From: Dolichospermum sp. LEGE 00240
GTDB taxonomy: Bacteria; Cyanobacteriota; Cyanobacteriia; Cyanobacteriales; Nostocaceae
Assembly (NCBI RefSeq): GCF_015207875.1
Contig: NZ_JADEVZ010000018.1
Span: 1-64,000 of the forward strand
Direction: 5' to 3'
DNA: 64,000 nucleotides
Positions 1-7,783 of this stretch are shown here, piece after piece; positions within the stretch are counted from its first letter, which is position 1; each line of letters starts with the position of its first letter. The notes under the pieces are model-generated. The model made no database searches and had not been told where the DNA came from. It saw only the letters and a list, made by a program, of their open reading frames with translations. The position numbers were made by a program, and so were the translations under genes.

Positions 1-32
1 CTCTCTATTTGATCACACTATTTTAACAAATA

Positions 33-71
33 AAAGCCTGAAATCTTTGCTCGGCAATCTTTTCAGGCTTT
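33..71 (-). terminator. Rho-independent-type terminator
   Basis: An 11-bp inverted repeat (AAAGCCTGAAA at 33-43 with TTTCAGGCTTT at 61-71) lies just past the stop of the minus-strand gene at 105-398. Read on the minus strand the stem is followed by a T-rich tract. The position and strand fit termination of that gene. Confidence 0.6.
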
Positions 72-104
72 ACTTTCTCTAAATTTTTAATTCCTAAATT
101 TGCT

Positions 105-398
105 TTAGTATCTGCGGAATGTGGGTTCTAAAGCAGCATTGGTTGATTTTTGATTCTCTGCAAAATTGCTTTGGAGAGTAGCAAGGTTAGTATCTAATCT
201 TCCTACCGTTTCATTTAGTCCTACTACCACATCGTTAAGGATGGCATTTCTCCCCAAAACACTGGTAGCAGTTCCCATAAAGTCATCAACCTTATATATC
301 AGTTCCGTCAGGTTAACTGCTGTAGTTTCCTGTTGAACTGCCACGCGCTCTAATATCGCTTCTATCCGGTCTAATCTATCTACTGGTGGTGTATTCAT
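105..398 (-). CDS. small coiled-coil hypothetical protein
   Basis: A 97-residue protein with no recognised enzyme motif. It is rich in hydrophobic residues at heptad spacing (roughly residues 8-90), with no membrane segment and no signal peptide, so a soluble helical or coiled-coil protein is likely. It starts with ATG, is followed by a terminator-like hairpin, and stands alone just downstream of a toxin-antitoxin pair on the same strand. The function is unknown. Confidence 0.6.
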   Translation of the reverse strand: MNTPPVDRLDRIEAILERVAVQQETTAVNLTELIYKVDDFMGTATSVLGRNAILNDVVVGLNETVGRLDTNLATLQSNFAENQKSTNAALEPTFRRY

Positions 399-444
399 AT
401 TGTTATCGTTGGGTTTCCTTGCGTCAACCCAACCTACTACTAAT

Positions 445-861
445 TTACTCAGAAAGCATTTTCAAGAACTCTTCTGGCAACATTGCCGGCACTAAGGAAG
501 CTACAAAATCAGCTTGATTGCGGGTGACAATTATTTCTAAACCTGCGGACATTGCTGCTGCACTTGTTACCGCATCTTCAAAATCTTTAATTGGACTTTG
601 CAAGGCTTGGTGAATTACTTGATTTGTAACGCTGGCAATTTGAATATGTTGCAATAAGTTTTCTATTAATTTACGTGCTGATTCGCTACCAATTTGACGG
701 CGTAAAATATAGAAAATATTGGTAACAGCGTGTCCAGAAATAAAGCCTTGCACCTGTTTTTTCATAACTGTATTTAATGCTTGTGCTGAAGCAACAACAA
801 ACGGTTGACGCTGTGCTAATATATCCAGCAAAACATCGCTGTCAAATAATACCTGTTTCAA
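445..861 (-). CDS. PIN-domain toxin (VapC-like)
   Basis: A 138-residue PIN-domain protein, predicted to be a metal-dependent RNase toxin. Visible PIN features are the first acidic residue in LFDSDVLLDIL (Asp7), the DFEDAV motif (Asp93, Glu95, Asp96) and the C-terminal TRNQADF motif (Thr113, Asn115, Asp118). Its start is TTG and overlaps the TGA of the upstream antitoxin gene by four bases (TTGA), which suggests translational coupling and explains the lack of an ATG. It is the second gene of a two-gene module, antitoxin first. Confidence in the family is high; the RNA target is unknown. Confidence 0.85.
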   Translation of the reverse strand: MKQVLFDSDVLLDILAQRQPFVVASAQALNTVMKKQVQGFISGHAVTNIFYILRRQIGSESARKLIENLLQHIQIASVTNQVIHQALQSPIKDFEDAVTSAAAMSAGLEIIVTRNQADFVASLVPAMLPEEFLKMLSE

Positions 862-1133
862 CTATATTTCTCCTCTAGGTAATTAATATAACTTTCCTCT
901 GGATTTTCTGAATCTAAGCGAATTACACCTATTAGGCTTTGTGTCCAGGGGTCAAGTTCAGATAAGGTTTCTAGGGTAGGTTGAGGAGGAATAGAAGATA
1001 GTGTTTCTTGTTGAATTGATGCTAGTAAGGTTTGTACAAGAGTCCAGCGTTCTTTGATTGGTAATTCCAATACCTGTTCTTGCAATTCTTGTAATTTAAT
1101 CATTACTTTGCGGTTAACTTGATTATTCGCCAT
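858..1133 (-). CDS. antitoxin partner of the PIN toxin
   Basis: A 91-residue acidic protein with a helical N-terminal half (about residues 5-45) followed by a variable C-terminus; no clear AbrB or ribbon-helix-helix signature is seen. It is called an antitoxin because it directly precedes the PIN-toxin gene with a 4-base stop/start overlap, the usual arrangement of cyanobacterial type II modules. It should bind and neutralise the toxin and probably autoregulate the pair. Assignment is by context more than by sequence. Confidence 0.65.
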   Translation of the reverse strand: MANNQVNRKVMIKLQELQEQVLELPIKERWTLVQTLLASIQQETLSSIPPQPTLETLSELDPWTQSLIGVIRLDSENPEESYINYLEEKYS

Positions 1134-1192
1134 TATATACTCAAAACGGCTAGAAGCCGGGCTTTTTTATCATACAAAGAACAAGTTCAAAG

Positions 1193-1215
1193 CCTCTCCC
1201 CGTTGCGGGGAGAGG
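1193..1215. repeat. GC-rich hairpin repeat
   Basis: A 9-bp perfect inverted repeat (CCTCTCCCC / GGGGAGAGG) with a short loop, between the two toxin-antitoxin modules. It resembles the interspersed palindromes common in cyanobacterial intergenic DNA. No gene is seen in 1134-1292. Confidence 0.6.
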
Positions 1216-1292
1216 TTTGGAGAGGGGTTTCATATTTGGTTAAACTATTAACCGTTTTCAGTATAACAGGTCAGAAGATACAGCACTTTGTG

Positions 1293-1601
1293 TTAATCTG
1301 TTCCTAGTAAAGAATAAGGAATAATTTGATTTAAAGTTTCTCCTAAATTTCTTTTTGCTGCCATTATTTCATAAGCATTTTGCAATCTTAAGAAATAACC
1401 ATCTGAAAGTCTAAAATAGCGACAAAGGCGTAAATCTATATCTGCTGTCATTTTAAGTTTACCTGTAATAATTCCTTGAATAGTAGGATAAGTTAAACCT
1501 AAATTAACAGCTAAAGTATTTTCGCTGATGTCTAATTCTTCTAAAAATTCATATTTTAAAATTTCACCAGCATGGGGATTATGTAGTAAGTTATTTTCCA
1601 T
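1293..1601 (-). CDS. higA: HigA-type XRE antitoxin
   Basis: A 102-residue protein with a helix-turn-helix at about residues 22-47 and the HigA family opening (NPHAGEILKYEFLEEL). It should neutralise the RelE-like toxin encoded immediately upstream and repress the module. The toxin gene comes first and the gap is 11 bases, the inverted toxin-antitoxin order typical of higBA. The start ATG is supported by the family length (about 95-105 residues). Confidence 0.88.
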   Translation of the reverse strand: MENNLLHNPHAGEILKYEFLEELDISENTLAVNLGLTYPTIQGIITGKLKMTADIDLRLCRYFRLSDGYFLRLQNAYEIMAAKRNLGETLNQIIPYSLLGTD

Positions 1602-1612
1602 GACATTTTCTC

Positions 1613-1894
1613 CTAATGGTAATCCACTATTTCTATATTATAAGCATTTCCATTTTCCCAAATAAAACAGATCCGCCATTGCTTTGTAATACGGATACTG
1701 TATTCTCCTATTCTATCTCCAGAAAGGGCTTCTAAGCGATTTCCTGGCGGGATACGCAAGTCATCTAAATTAGCTGATGCTTCTAGTTGTCGCAATTTGC
1801 GCAATGCTCGTTCTTGGATATCTACTGGTAATTTTCTTGAACTTACCCCCTGCCATATTTTTTCGGTTTCTTTACAACTAAAGGAAACAATCAT
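1613..1894 (-). CDS. higB: HigB/RelE-type toxin
   Basis: A 93-residue protein of the HigB/RelE superfamily, a ribosome-dependent mRNA interferase. It shows the family layout: N-terminal F-x-C-K-x-T segment, the LRIPPGNRLEALSGDR stretch near residues 46-61 and the basic/aromatic end with WRICF and VDYH. It is full length for the family and is the first gene of a higBA operon. Confidence is high for family; toxicity is inferred. Confidence 0.9.
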   Translation of the reverse strand: MIVSFSCKETEKIWQGVSSRKLPVDIQERALRKLRQLEASANLDDLRIPPGNRLEALSGDRIGEYSIRITKQWRICFIWENGNAYNIEIVDYH

Positions 1895-1991
1895 TATTTT
1901 TAATTATTTATTATCATTAATTATAGGTTACGCTGTTATTAGTTATTATTGCGTTTTCTTGTGTCAACCCAACCTACCAAATTACAAAAAC

Positions 1992-2708
1992 CTAATCACC
2001 AAGTAATTCTCTTCTCCGTCGCTCCTGTTCCTGCTGCTCAATCCTTGCGCGTGTTTTTCTATATTCTTCTACTGCTTTTGTAGATTCATTAGCTAGTGAG
2101 TACCTCAATTGAATAGCTTCATCTTCATCCCCTAAAATAGAAATTACTTCTCTCCTTTGTGGTTTATCAAGTTTAAGAAACCATTCGATAAAAGCTTTTA
2201 AAATTGCCTCTTGTGAACCTGATACTTCGTCATGAGCTACAACACAAGAAGGGCAAACATAAGGTAAGTAGGATAATATTAAACCATTAGACCTATATTT
2301 TGTGCCTCCAGATATCCTCCTGCAATTGGAGCATACATCACTAGAGGTATCGTTAGCAATAATACAGTCTAACAACTGCATCCTGGTATGACCATAATAA
2401 CTAAAGATGCTTGCTAGTTGTCCAACAGCTACATAACCAGGATATCCAGGTAATATGTCTCCTGTTAAAGCGAGTTCAGGGAATTTATCCAAAATTAAGG
2501 AGCTATAATATCGGCAGTAGATACATTTTTCTAAATCATTGTTATCCCACTGATCAACATCCAGTAGCATTTGTTGATAGTATTCTTTAGAAAACACATC
2601 TTGCTGACAACTTTTAGTCACCTCAGCCAGTCTCTTCATATTAACTTGAGCATCACTCCTGATTGAAGTTAAAAACAAAGCAATTAAACGTTTAATTGTG
2701 AATTTCAT
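1992..2708 (-). CDS. uncharacterised protein with three Cys pairs
   Basis: A 238-residue protein of unknown function. Three CxxC pairs are visible: C62/C65 (KCIYCR), C126/C129 (CSNC) and C152/C155 (VCPSC, followed by His159), suggesting a zinc-ribbon or other structural metal site. The last 35 residues are highly charged (Arg/Glu-rich) and probably helical. No signal peptide. It overlaps the upstream 63-codon ORF by one base (TAATG), implying co-translation if that ORF is real. Confidence 0.65.
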   Translation of the reverse strand: MKFTIKRLIALFLTSIRSDAQVNMKRLAEVTKSCQQDVFSKEYYQQMLLDVDQWDNNDLEKCIYCRYYSSLILDKFPELALTGDILPGYPGYVAVGQLASIFSYYGHTRMQLLDCIIANDTSSDVCSNCRRISGGTKYRSNGLILSYLPYVCPSCVVAHDEVSGSQEAILKAFIEWFLKLDKPQRREVISILGDEDEAIQLRYSLANESTKAVEEYRKTRARIEQQEQERRRRELLGD

Positions 2709-2899
2709 TATTGATTTATCTGTTCTAATTCATCGGAAGCTTTAGGAATGGGATGTGTATTTTCCCAAGCTTTAGTGGCATCAACTACATTATCATGTAA
2801 ACGTGATGTAGATTCTGAAATGGGGATAACTGGTGATGAATTAGAAATACTAGGACTCTTGCTGAATAAGTTGTCTGTGAGGAGAGGTGACAGGTGCAC
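2708..2899 (-). CDS. short ORF, possibly 5'-truncated gene
   Basis: A 63-codon ORF beginning with GTG. Its first codons lie inside a 12-bp perfect inverted repeat (2860-2909), so the 5' end may come from a small repeat and the rest may be the tail of a larger lost gene. It is Ser/Glu-rich and low in complexity. Stop and next start overlap (TAATG) with the Cys-pair gene. Whether it is translated is uncertain. Confidence 0.35.
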   Translation of the reverse strand: MHLSPLLTDNLFSKSPSISNSSPVIPISESTSRLHDNVVDATKAWENTHPIPKASDELEQINQ

Positions 2900-2909
2900 T
2901 TATTCAGCA
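2860..2909. repeat. short inverted-repeat element
   Basis: A perfect 12-bp terminal inverted repeat (TGCTGAATAAGT at 2860-2871, ACTTATTCAGCA at 2898-2909) around a 26-base purine-rich centre. Size and symmetry fit a small non-autonomous repeat or stem-loop. It covers the GTG start of the 63-codon ORF. Confidence 0.6.
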
Positions 2910-2913
2910 AACC

Positions 2914-5193
2914 CTATTTAGTAATTTTACCCATATAATTACCCCAAAGTTGTGCTGCTTGGGCGCTGCTGCCGGAGGTAGGTGAATTATTATCATTTCC
3001 TAGCCAAATGCCGGTGACAAGTTGACGACTAGGAATAAAACCAATAAACCAGAGGTCAACATTATCATTTGTGGTTCCGGTTTTACCTGCTTCACCTAAA
3101 CCAATAGCTGCGCTACGACCTGTACCACTAGTAATTACTCCTCGCATCATAGTAGTCATTTGATTGGCAACTGCTGGTTTTAGCACTTGTTTAGAACCAT
3201 TTGGATCTGTATCGAAGGAGTAAATCACCCGACAGGTTTCAAAATCTTTAAGATCCTTGCAATCACTACTGTCACGGATTTTACTAATAGCATGGGGAGG
3301 ATTCCAGACTCCACGATTACCAATTGCCCCAAATGCGCCAGTCATTTCTAAAACATTAACTACACTTTGACCTAATACCAAACCGGGTACTGCCTCAAGA
3401 TTGGATTTAACACCCAAACGCTGCGCCATATCTACGACTTGATTTAAGCCAATTTCCTTGGCTACCCGCAAAGCAATGGGGTTTTCTGACATTGCCAAAC
3501 CAGTGGCTATGTCTAAACTACCACCAGCACCAGCCCGACAGGGTTTATAGGTAAAGCCTTGCCAAGTTAAAGGACTGCAAGAATAACTTTTGTAGGTCGA
3601 AAACCCTTTTTCTATAGCCGCAGCGTAGGCAAAAATTTTAAAGGTAGAACCCGGTTGTCTTTGGGCTTGAACGGTGCGATTAAACTGGCTTTTTTTGTAA
3701 TCAGTCCCGCCTACCATAGCTATAATACTCCCGGTTTTTGAGTCGAGAGTCACCATTCCCCCTTGGGAAAAGCCAAAATTTGAGCCGGCTTTGGTGACGG
3801 ATTTTTTTAACTCGGCTTCGGCTTTGGCTTGGATAGCTGGATCTAGTTGGGTTTCGATGATATAGTTACCTTCTCTGGCTGCTGCTGGACCTAGCCTTGA
3901 TGTGAGTTCTTGAAAGACGTAATCATAGAAATAGGGGGCAATGGTTTTGGCTTGCCTTTCGCAAACTTTGGGGCTAACTTGAACTGTAGAACGGCGAGCG
4001 CGGTTGGCTTCTTCTTGGGTAATTTTGCCCATTTCTAGTAGTCGTTTAATGACTCGATTGCGGTAGTCGGCTGCACCGAGTTTCCGGGGACCACTGCCAC
4101 AAAAATCGAAGGCATTGGGGGCGGGTAAAATCCCTACTAGGGTGGCTGCTTCCGCTAGGGTTAATTCTTTGGCGGATTTGTTAAAATAATATTTGGCTGC
4201 ATCTTCAAAGCCGGAGGTGTCTGCACCTAAAAATACGCGATTTAAGTAAGTTAGTAAAATATCGTCTTTGCTGTAAAAGGTTTCTAGTTTGAGAGAGACG
4301 ACGGCTTCTTTAACTTTCCGTCCTAAAGAGTCTTGACTGCCTACATATTCCCGGAATAAACTTCGAGCTACTTGTTGGGTAACTGTACTTGCCCCCTGTT
4401 GAACGTCACCGCTACGACTGTTGATAAGTACGGCTCGCAATACACCCAAGGGGTCTACGCCAAAGTGCCAATAGTAACGACTATCTTCGGAGGCTACAAC
4501 CGCAGCAGCTAAATATGGGCCAAAGTCTGATATTTTTTTCAGGTCTACGTGGGCGATATTACGGGGTTCACGGAGTGGGGTTGAGCCATCACGGGCATAG
4601 ACAACGACAGGGGCGCGAGTGGCTGTAGGTAGGGGTCTAACGGAAAATTTCAGCCATTCTGCACCTATGGCTAAGGCAATTAAAGCCGTGACACCACCGA
4701 CTCCATAGGCTGTCCAGGTGACAGCTTTGACGTACCAGGTAGGTGGGTCTATGTATTGAATGCTCACAGCATCAGCTAGATCCTGTGGTCCTAAGTTAAT
4801 AACATCACCATGACGCAGTTCTAGGGTATTTATGCGCCTTTTGCCAAGATAAATCCCGTTGGTGGAGTTTTCGTCTTTGATTGTGAAAACGGGGGTGTTT
4901 TGGGTGGAGTCCCGTGATAATGAGAGGTGAACTGTGCTGATAAGTGGGTTACGGACGACGATATCACAGGATTTTGAACTCCGTCCTAGTATATAGCGAT
5001 CGCCTAATAAATCATATTTTTCTTCTTGATTCCCGCCGGCATCATGCACCAATAGTTTTGGTACTCTCGCATTGGGTTTGAGCTTCATGGAAAAGTTGAC
5101 TCTAGCATGAATGGTGCTGACCGCTTGAGTTACTTGACCAATTATAGTTTTTGGCTTTTGAGGAGGTTGGGGAGAACTCATAAACAATTGCAA
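2914..5193 (-). CDS. FHA-domain penicillin-binding protein (class A)
   Basis: A 759-residue bifunctional peptidoglycan synthase. Domains in order: FHA phosphothreonine-binding domain (about 47-145; GRSS at 70-73, NSTNGIYL), one membrane segment (about 163-182), GT51 transglycosylase with catalytic Glu236 in ASEDSRYYWHFG and VTQQVARSLF, and a transpeptidase with S516-T-F-K519, S569-E-N and K704-T-G-T707. The start is probably MSSPQPP, four codons inside the longest frame. It should polymerise and cross-link glycan outside the membrane, while the FHA domain on the cytoplasmic side could read Ser/Thr-kinase phosphorylation. It lies just upstream of lspA in the reading direction opposite to pst. 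Confidence 0.93.
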   Translation of the reverse strand: MQLFMSSPQPPQKPKTIIGQVTQAVSTIHARVNFSMKLKPNARVPKLLVHDAGGNQEEKYDLLGDRYILGRSSKSCDIVVRNPLISTVHLSLSRDSTQNTPVFTIKDENSTNGIYLGKRRINTLELRHGDVINLGPQDLADAVSIQYIDPPTWYVKAVTWTAYGVGGVTALIALAIGAEWLKFSVRPLPTATRAPVVVYARDGSTPLREPRNIAHVDLKKISDFGPYLAAAVVASEDSRYYWHFGVDPLGVLRAVLINSRSGDVQQGASTVTQQVARSLFREYVGSQDSLGRKVKEAVVSLKLETFYSKDDILLTYLNRVFLGADTSGFEDAAKYYFNKSAKELTLAEAATLVGILPAPNAFDFCGSGPRKLGAADYRNRVIKRLLEMGKITQEEANRARRSTVQVSPKVCERQAKTIAPYFYDYVFQELTSRLGPAAAREGNYIIETQLDPAIQAKAEAELKKSVTKAGSNFGFSQGGMVTLDSKTGSIIAMVGGTDYKKSQFNRTVQAQRQPGSTFKIFAYAAAIEKGFSTYKSYSCSPLTWQGFTYKPCRAGAGGSLDIATGLAMSENPIALRVAKEIGLNQVVDMAQRLGVKSNLEAVPGLVLGQSVVNVLEMTGAFGAIGNRGVWNPPHAISKIRDSSDCKDLKDFETCRVIYSFDTDPNGSKQVLKPAVANQMTTMMRGVITSGTGRSAAIGLGEAGKTGTTNDNVDLWFIGFIPSRQLVTGIWLGNDNNSPTSGSSAQAAQLWGNYMGKITK

Positions 5194-5252
5194 GTTAAAA
5201 GTTAAAAATTAACGGGAAAGTAGGGGAATTTTCCTAAGAAGAATTAAATTTT

Positions 5253-5714
5253 TTAATTACTTGGTGTTTTTTTCCATGAGGCAATTAACAAGCAGACTAT
5301 ACCAATGCTAATAAAAGAATCAGCCATATTAAACACGGCAAAATTAATTAACCGAAAATCCAGAAAGTCAATGACATACCCTAGTATAAATCTATCAATA
5401 CCGTTGCCCATTGCTCCCCCTAAAATCAAACCATAACCCATTTGCTCCCAAAAACTTAACAATGGTCCAGATAATGCAATGGTTATCAATACTAAACTAA
5501 CGCCCAAAGATAGCCAGCGTAACCATTCTACTTTGCCACTTAATAAACTAAAAGCTGCACCTGTATTAGTCACATAGGTAAAATGAAAGACTCCCCTCAA
5601 TAGTGGTAGTGTTTGTCCTGGGTTAAAGGTCTTCACTACCCAGTATTTTGTCAGTTGGTCTAATAGAAATGCTATCAGAGCGGCAATCCAGAAGAAGCGA
5701 TTTTTTATACGCAT
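5253..5714 (-). CDS. lspA: signal peptidase II (lipoprotein)
   Basis: A 153-residue membrane aspartyl protease that removes signal peptides from lipid-modified prolipoproteins. Four hydrophobic segments are visible. Conserved boxes: DQLTKYW near the N-terminus, VTNTGAAFSL, NGIDR (104-108), VIDF with catalytic Asp116 and FNMADS with catalytic Asp132. Length is typical of the family. It lies between bioY upstream and the PBP gene downstream, all on the minus strand; its ATG is followed by the usual N-in hydrophobic segment. Confidence 0.95.
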   Translation of the reverse strand: MRIKNRFFWIAALIAFLLDQLTKYWVVKTFNPGQTLPLLRGVFHFTYVTNTGAAFSLLSGKVEWLRWLSLGVSLVLITIALSGPLLSFWEQMGYGLILGGAMGNGIDRFILGYVIDFLDFRLINFAVFNMADSFISIGIVCLLIASWKKTPSN

Positions 5715-5719
5715 GATGA

Positions 5720-5799
5720 ATTTGTCAGTTGTCGGTTGTCAGTTGTTCTTCTTTGCTACTGACCAATGACCAATGACCAATGACCACTGACCAATGACT
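5720..5799. repeat. heptanucleotide tandem repeats (STRR type)
   Basis: Two short runs of 7-bp units occupy the lspA-bioY gap: TTGTCAG/TTGTCGG/TTGTCAG near 5721-5742 and successive TGACCAA units near 5759-5797. Such short tandemly repeated heptamers are a known hallmark of heterocystous cyanobacterial genomes. Confidence 0.75.
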
Positions 5800-6385
5800 A
5801 ATAAAACATTATATGTCGTAGCACATAAGCTACTATGGTAACGGCACAAACAACCACTAGTTGTCCTGGCAGTGCAAAGCAGGAGTATTTCAGAATAGCT
5901 TGAATCAGTGATAGATTGTCTGTTCCTCTCCAGGGTAAGATATAACTGATGATTAAATAAGCAATACCGCAGATGTGAACGGTGAATAAGCCACAAAGAC
6001 AACTAAAAGCTAGAGTTTCTAGCCGAGGTCGAGCTTTAAAGGCTAAATATCCACAAATCCAAGCTCCGGGAATAAATCCTAGCAAATAACCAAACTGAGA
6101 TAGTCTAACATAACCGATACCGCCTCCTTCGGCAAATACGGGCAATAAGGTTAATCCCATGACTAAATAGGCAATTTGCGAGAGCGCACCAGCATTTTGA
6201 CCTCCTAAACAGCCGACCAGTAGGACTGCACCAATTTGATAGCTGACACCTAGTGAAAGGGTTTGAATTCCGTGCTGACTCCAATTCCAAGGTGAGGTAA
6301 CACCATAAGCTTCCAGGAAAGTACCACCCACTGTGAGGAGCAAGCCTATCATAGACCATAGCAGTTGATTCGAGGCAGCAAACAT
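5798..6385 (-). CDS. bioY: biotin transporter S component BioY
   Basis: A 195-residue integral membrane protein with about six hydrophobic segments. BioY-family features are the GVSYQIGAVLLVGCLGGQ region, the GLTLLPVFAEGGGIGYV segment and FGYLLGFIPGAWICGYLA. It is the substrate-binding unit of an ECF-type biotin importer; energy-coupling partners are not in this window. First gene of a minus-strand group with lspA downstream, divergent from pstS. Confidence 0.88.
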   Translation of the reverse strand: MFAASNQLLWSMIGLLLTVGGTFLEAYGVTSPWNWSQHGIQTLSLGVSYQIGAVLLVGCLGGQNAGALSQIAYLVMGLTLLPVFAEGGGIGYVRLSQFGYLLGFIPGAWICGYLAFKARPRLETLAFSCLCGLFTVHICGIAYLIISYILPWRGTDNLSLIQAILKYSCFALPGQLVVVCAVTIVAYVLRHIMFY

Positions 6386-6497
6386 TGATTAGGCGCAAGG
6401 GTTAATTAACAGTAGGTACAAAAGAAGCGATCGCTAATATAACAGAAATTGTCAAATTATACATTGAAATTCTCCTAATGGATCATCAACCTATCTT

Positions 6498-6517
6498 TAA
6501 GAGGATGTTTGACAAGT
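6498..6517. repeat. solo terminal repeat of a small mobile element
   Basis: TAAGAGGATGTTTGACAAGT matches, with one difference, the terminal inverted repeats of the elements at 21288-21466 and 61772-61976. No partner end is visible nearby, so this is a relic end in the bioY-pstS divergent spacer. Confidence 0.55.
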
Positions 6518-6592
6518 TTTCAGTGAATATAATTACGCTATCACCGATACGTTCTCAACTCAAATAGGATTGCTCTACTTAAAATCAGTTTC

Positions 6593-7771
6593 ATGAAAAA
6601 TCATCATCTGATAGTTTCAATATCTGTATTAACAGTAGTAATTAGTCTATCAGCTTGTGGAGAAACTAACTCAAAGAATCCAATTATGAGTGAGTCTCCT
6701 AGTAAAACGACAAATACAACTACTGCCGATGCTCAGAAACTAGATTTAGGAGGTAATGTAGAATTAATCGGCGCGGGTGCTTCTTTTCCTGCCCCACTTT
6801 ATCAAACTTGGTTTACAGAGTTAAACAAAAAATATCCCAATTTAAATGTTAATTATCAGTCTGTGGGTAGTGGTGCGGGTGTTGAGCAGTTTACCCAAGG
6901 AACATTAGACTTTGGCGCTAGTGATGTAGCAATGCAGGATGAAGAAATTAACAAAGTTCCGGCAGAAAAAGGTGTGTTACTATTACCTCTAACTGCGGGT
7001 AGTATTGTTCTCGCTTATAATTTGCCAGAAGTTCCTCAACTCCAGTTATCACGAGCAGTTTACACTGATATTTTCTTAGGTAAAATAAAATTTTGGGATG
7101 ATCCGGCGATCGCTAAAATCAATCCTAATCTAAAATTACCAAAAGAGGAAATCAAAGTTATTTTTCGTGCTGATGGTAGCGGAACTACAGGCGTTTTCAC
7201 CAAACATCTTAGTGCCATTAGTCCAGAATGGAAAACTCAAGTCGGTGAAGGTAAAAGTGTCAAATGGCCGATAGGAGTTGGTGCTAAAGGTAATGAAGGT
7301 ATTACCGCCCAAATTCAACAAACTCAAGGTTCTATTGGTTATGTAGAATATGGCTATGCTAAGGAAAGTAAACTCAAATTTGCATCTTTAGAAAATAAAT
7401 CCAACCAGTTTGTTTTAGCTTCTGAAGAATCAGCATCTAAAACTCTAGCATCAGTAACTTTACCAGAAAATCTTCGTGCTTTTATTGCCGATCCTGAAGG
7501 TGCAGAATCTTACCCCATAGTAACTTACACTTGGATTCTCGCCTATAAAAAATATACTGATGCCGGCAAAGCTAAAGCAATGGAAGCAACTATTGAATAT
7601 GCTTTAACCGATGGACAAAAGATAGCTAGTGAATTAGGATATGTACCCTTACCAGCAAATGTAATTGCTAAAGTAGCAGCAGCGGCAGATCAAATTAGTC
7701 CTGATTATCATATTTCCGTTTCTCAAAGTAGGGGCGCAGGGCCTGCGCCCTTTCTCAGAAGCCAGAAGTAA
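6593..7771 (+). CDS. pstS: phosphate ABC transporter substrate-binding lipoprotein PstS
   Basis: A 392-residue periplasmic phosphate-binding lipoprotein. The N-terminus has a signal peptide and lipobox LSAC (Cys22). Phosphate-binding motifs are GAGASFPAPLYQTW, SVGSGAGVEQF, DFGASDVAM and the FRADGSGTTGVFT loop. It opens a pstSCAB operon with pstC 12 bases downstream. The last 15 or so codons (RGAGPAPF...) coincide with a GC-rich palindrome (7732-7750), so the C-terminal tail seems to be repeat-derived. No convincing Pho box was found upstream, but phosphate-starvation control is the norm for this operon. Confidence 0.96.
   Translation: MKNHHLIVSISVLTVVISLSACGETNSKNPIMSESPSKTTNTTTADAQKLDLGGNVELIGAGASFPAPLYQTWFTELNKKYPNLNVNYQSVGSGAGVEQFTQGTLDFGASDVAMQDEEINKVPAEKGVLLLPLTAGSIVLAYNLPEVPQLQLSRAVYTDIFLGKIKFWDDPAIAKINPNLKLPKEEIKVIFRADGSGTTGVFTKHLSAISPEWKTQVGEGKSVKWPIGVGAKGNEGITAQIQQTQGSIGYVEYGYAKESKLKFASLENKSNQFVLASEESASKTLASVTLPENLRAFIADPEGAESYPIVTYTWILAYKKYTDAGKAKAMEATIEYALTDGQKIASELGYVPLPANVIAKVAAAADQISPDYHISVSQSRGAGPAPFLRSQK
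7732..7750. repeat. GGGCGCAGG palindrome inside the pstS 3' end
   Basis: GGGCGCAGG at 7732-7740 pairs with CCTGCGCCC at 7742-7750. Related palindromes occur at 52616-52634 and about 60240-60257. Here the repeat is translated as part of the PstS tail. Confidence 0.7.
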
Positions 7772-7783
7772 GGAGTCAAGAAA

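Noticed and set aside
1119-1307. Plus-strand 62-codon frame between the toxin-antitoxin modules
   Set aside because: It covers a GC-rich hairpin repeat and has no recognisable domain.
5739-6398. Other minus frames across bioY
   Set aside because: They overlap bioY in another frame, and BioY has clear family motifs and membrane segments.
6386-6592. Pho box before pstS
   Set aside because: Only partial matches to CTTAACCT-type direct repeats (for example around 6400 and 6488); none has the expected spaced tandem copies.
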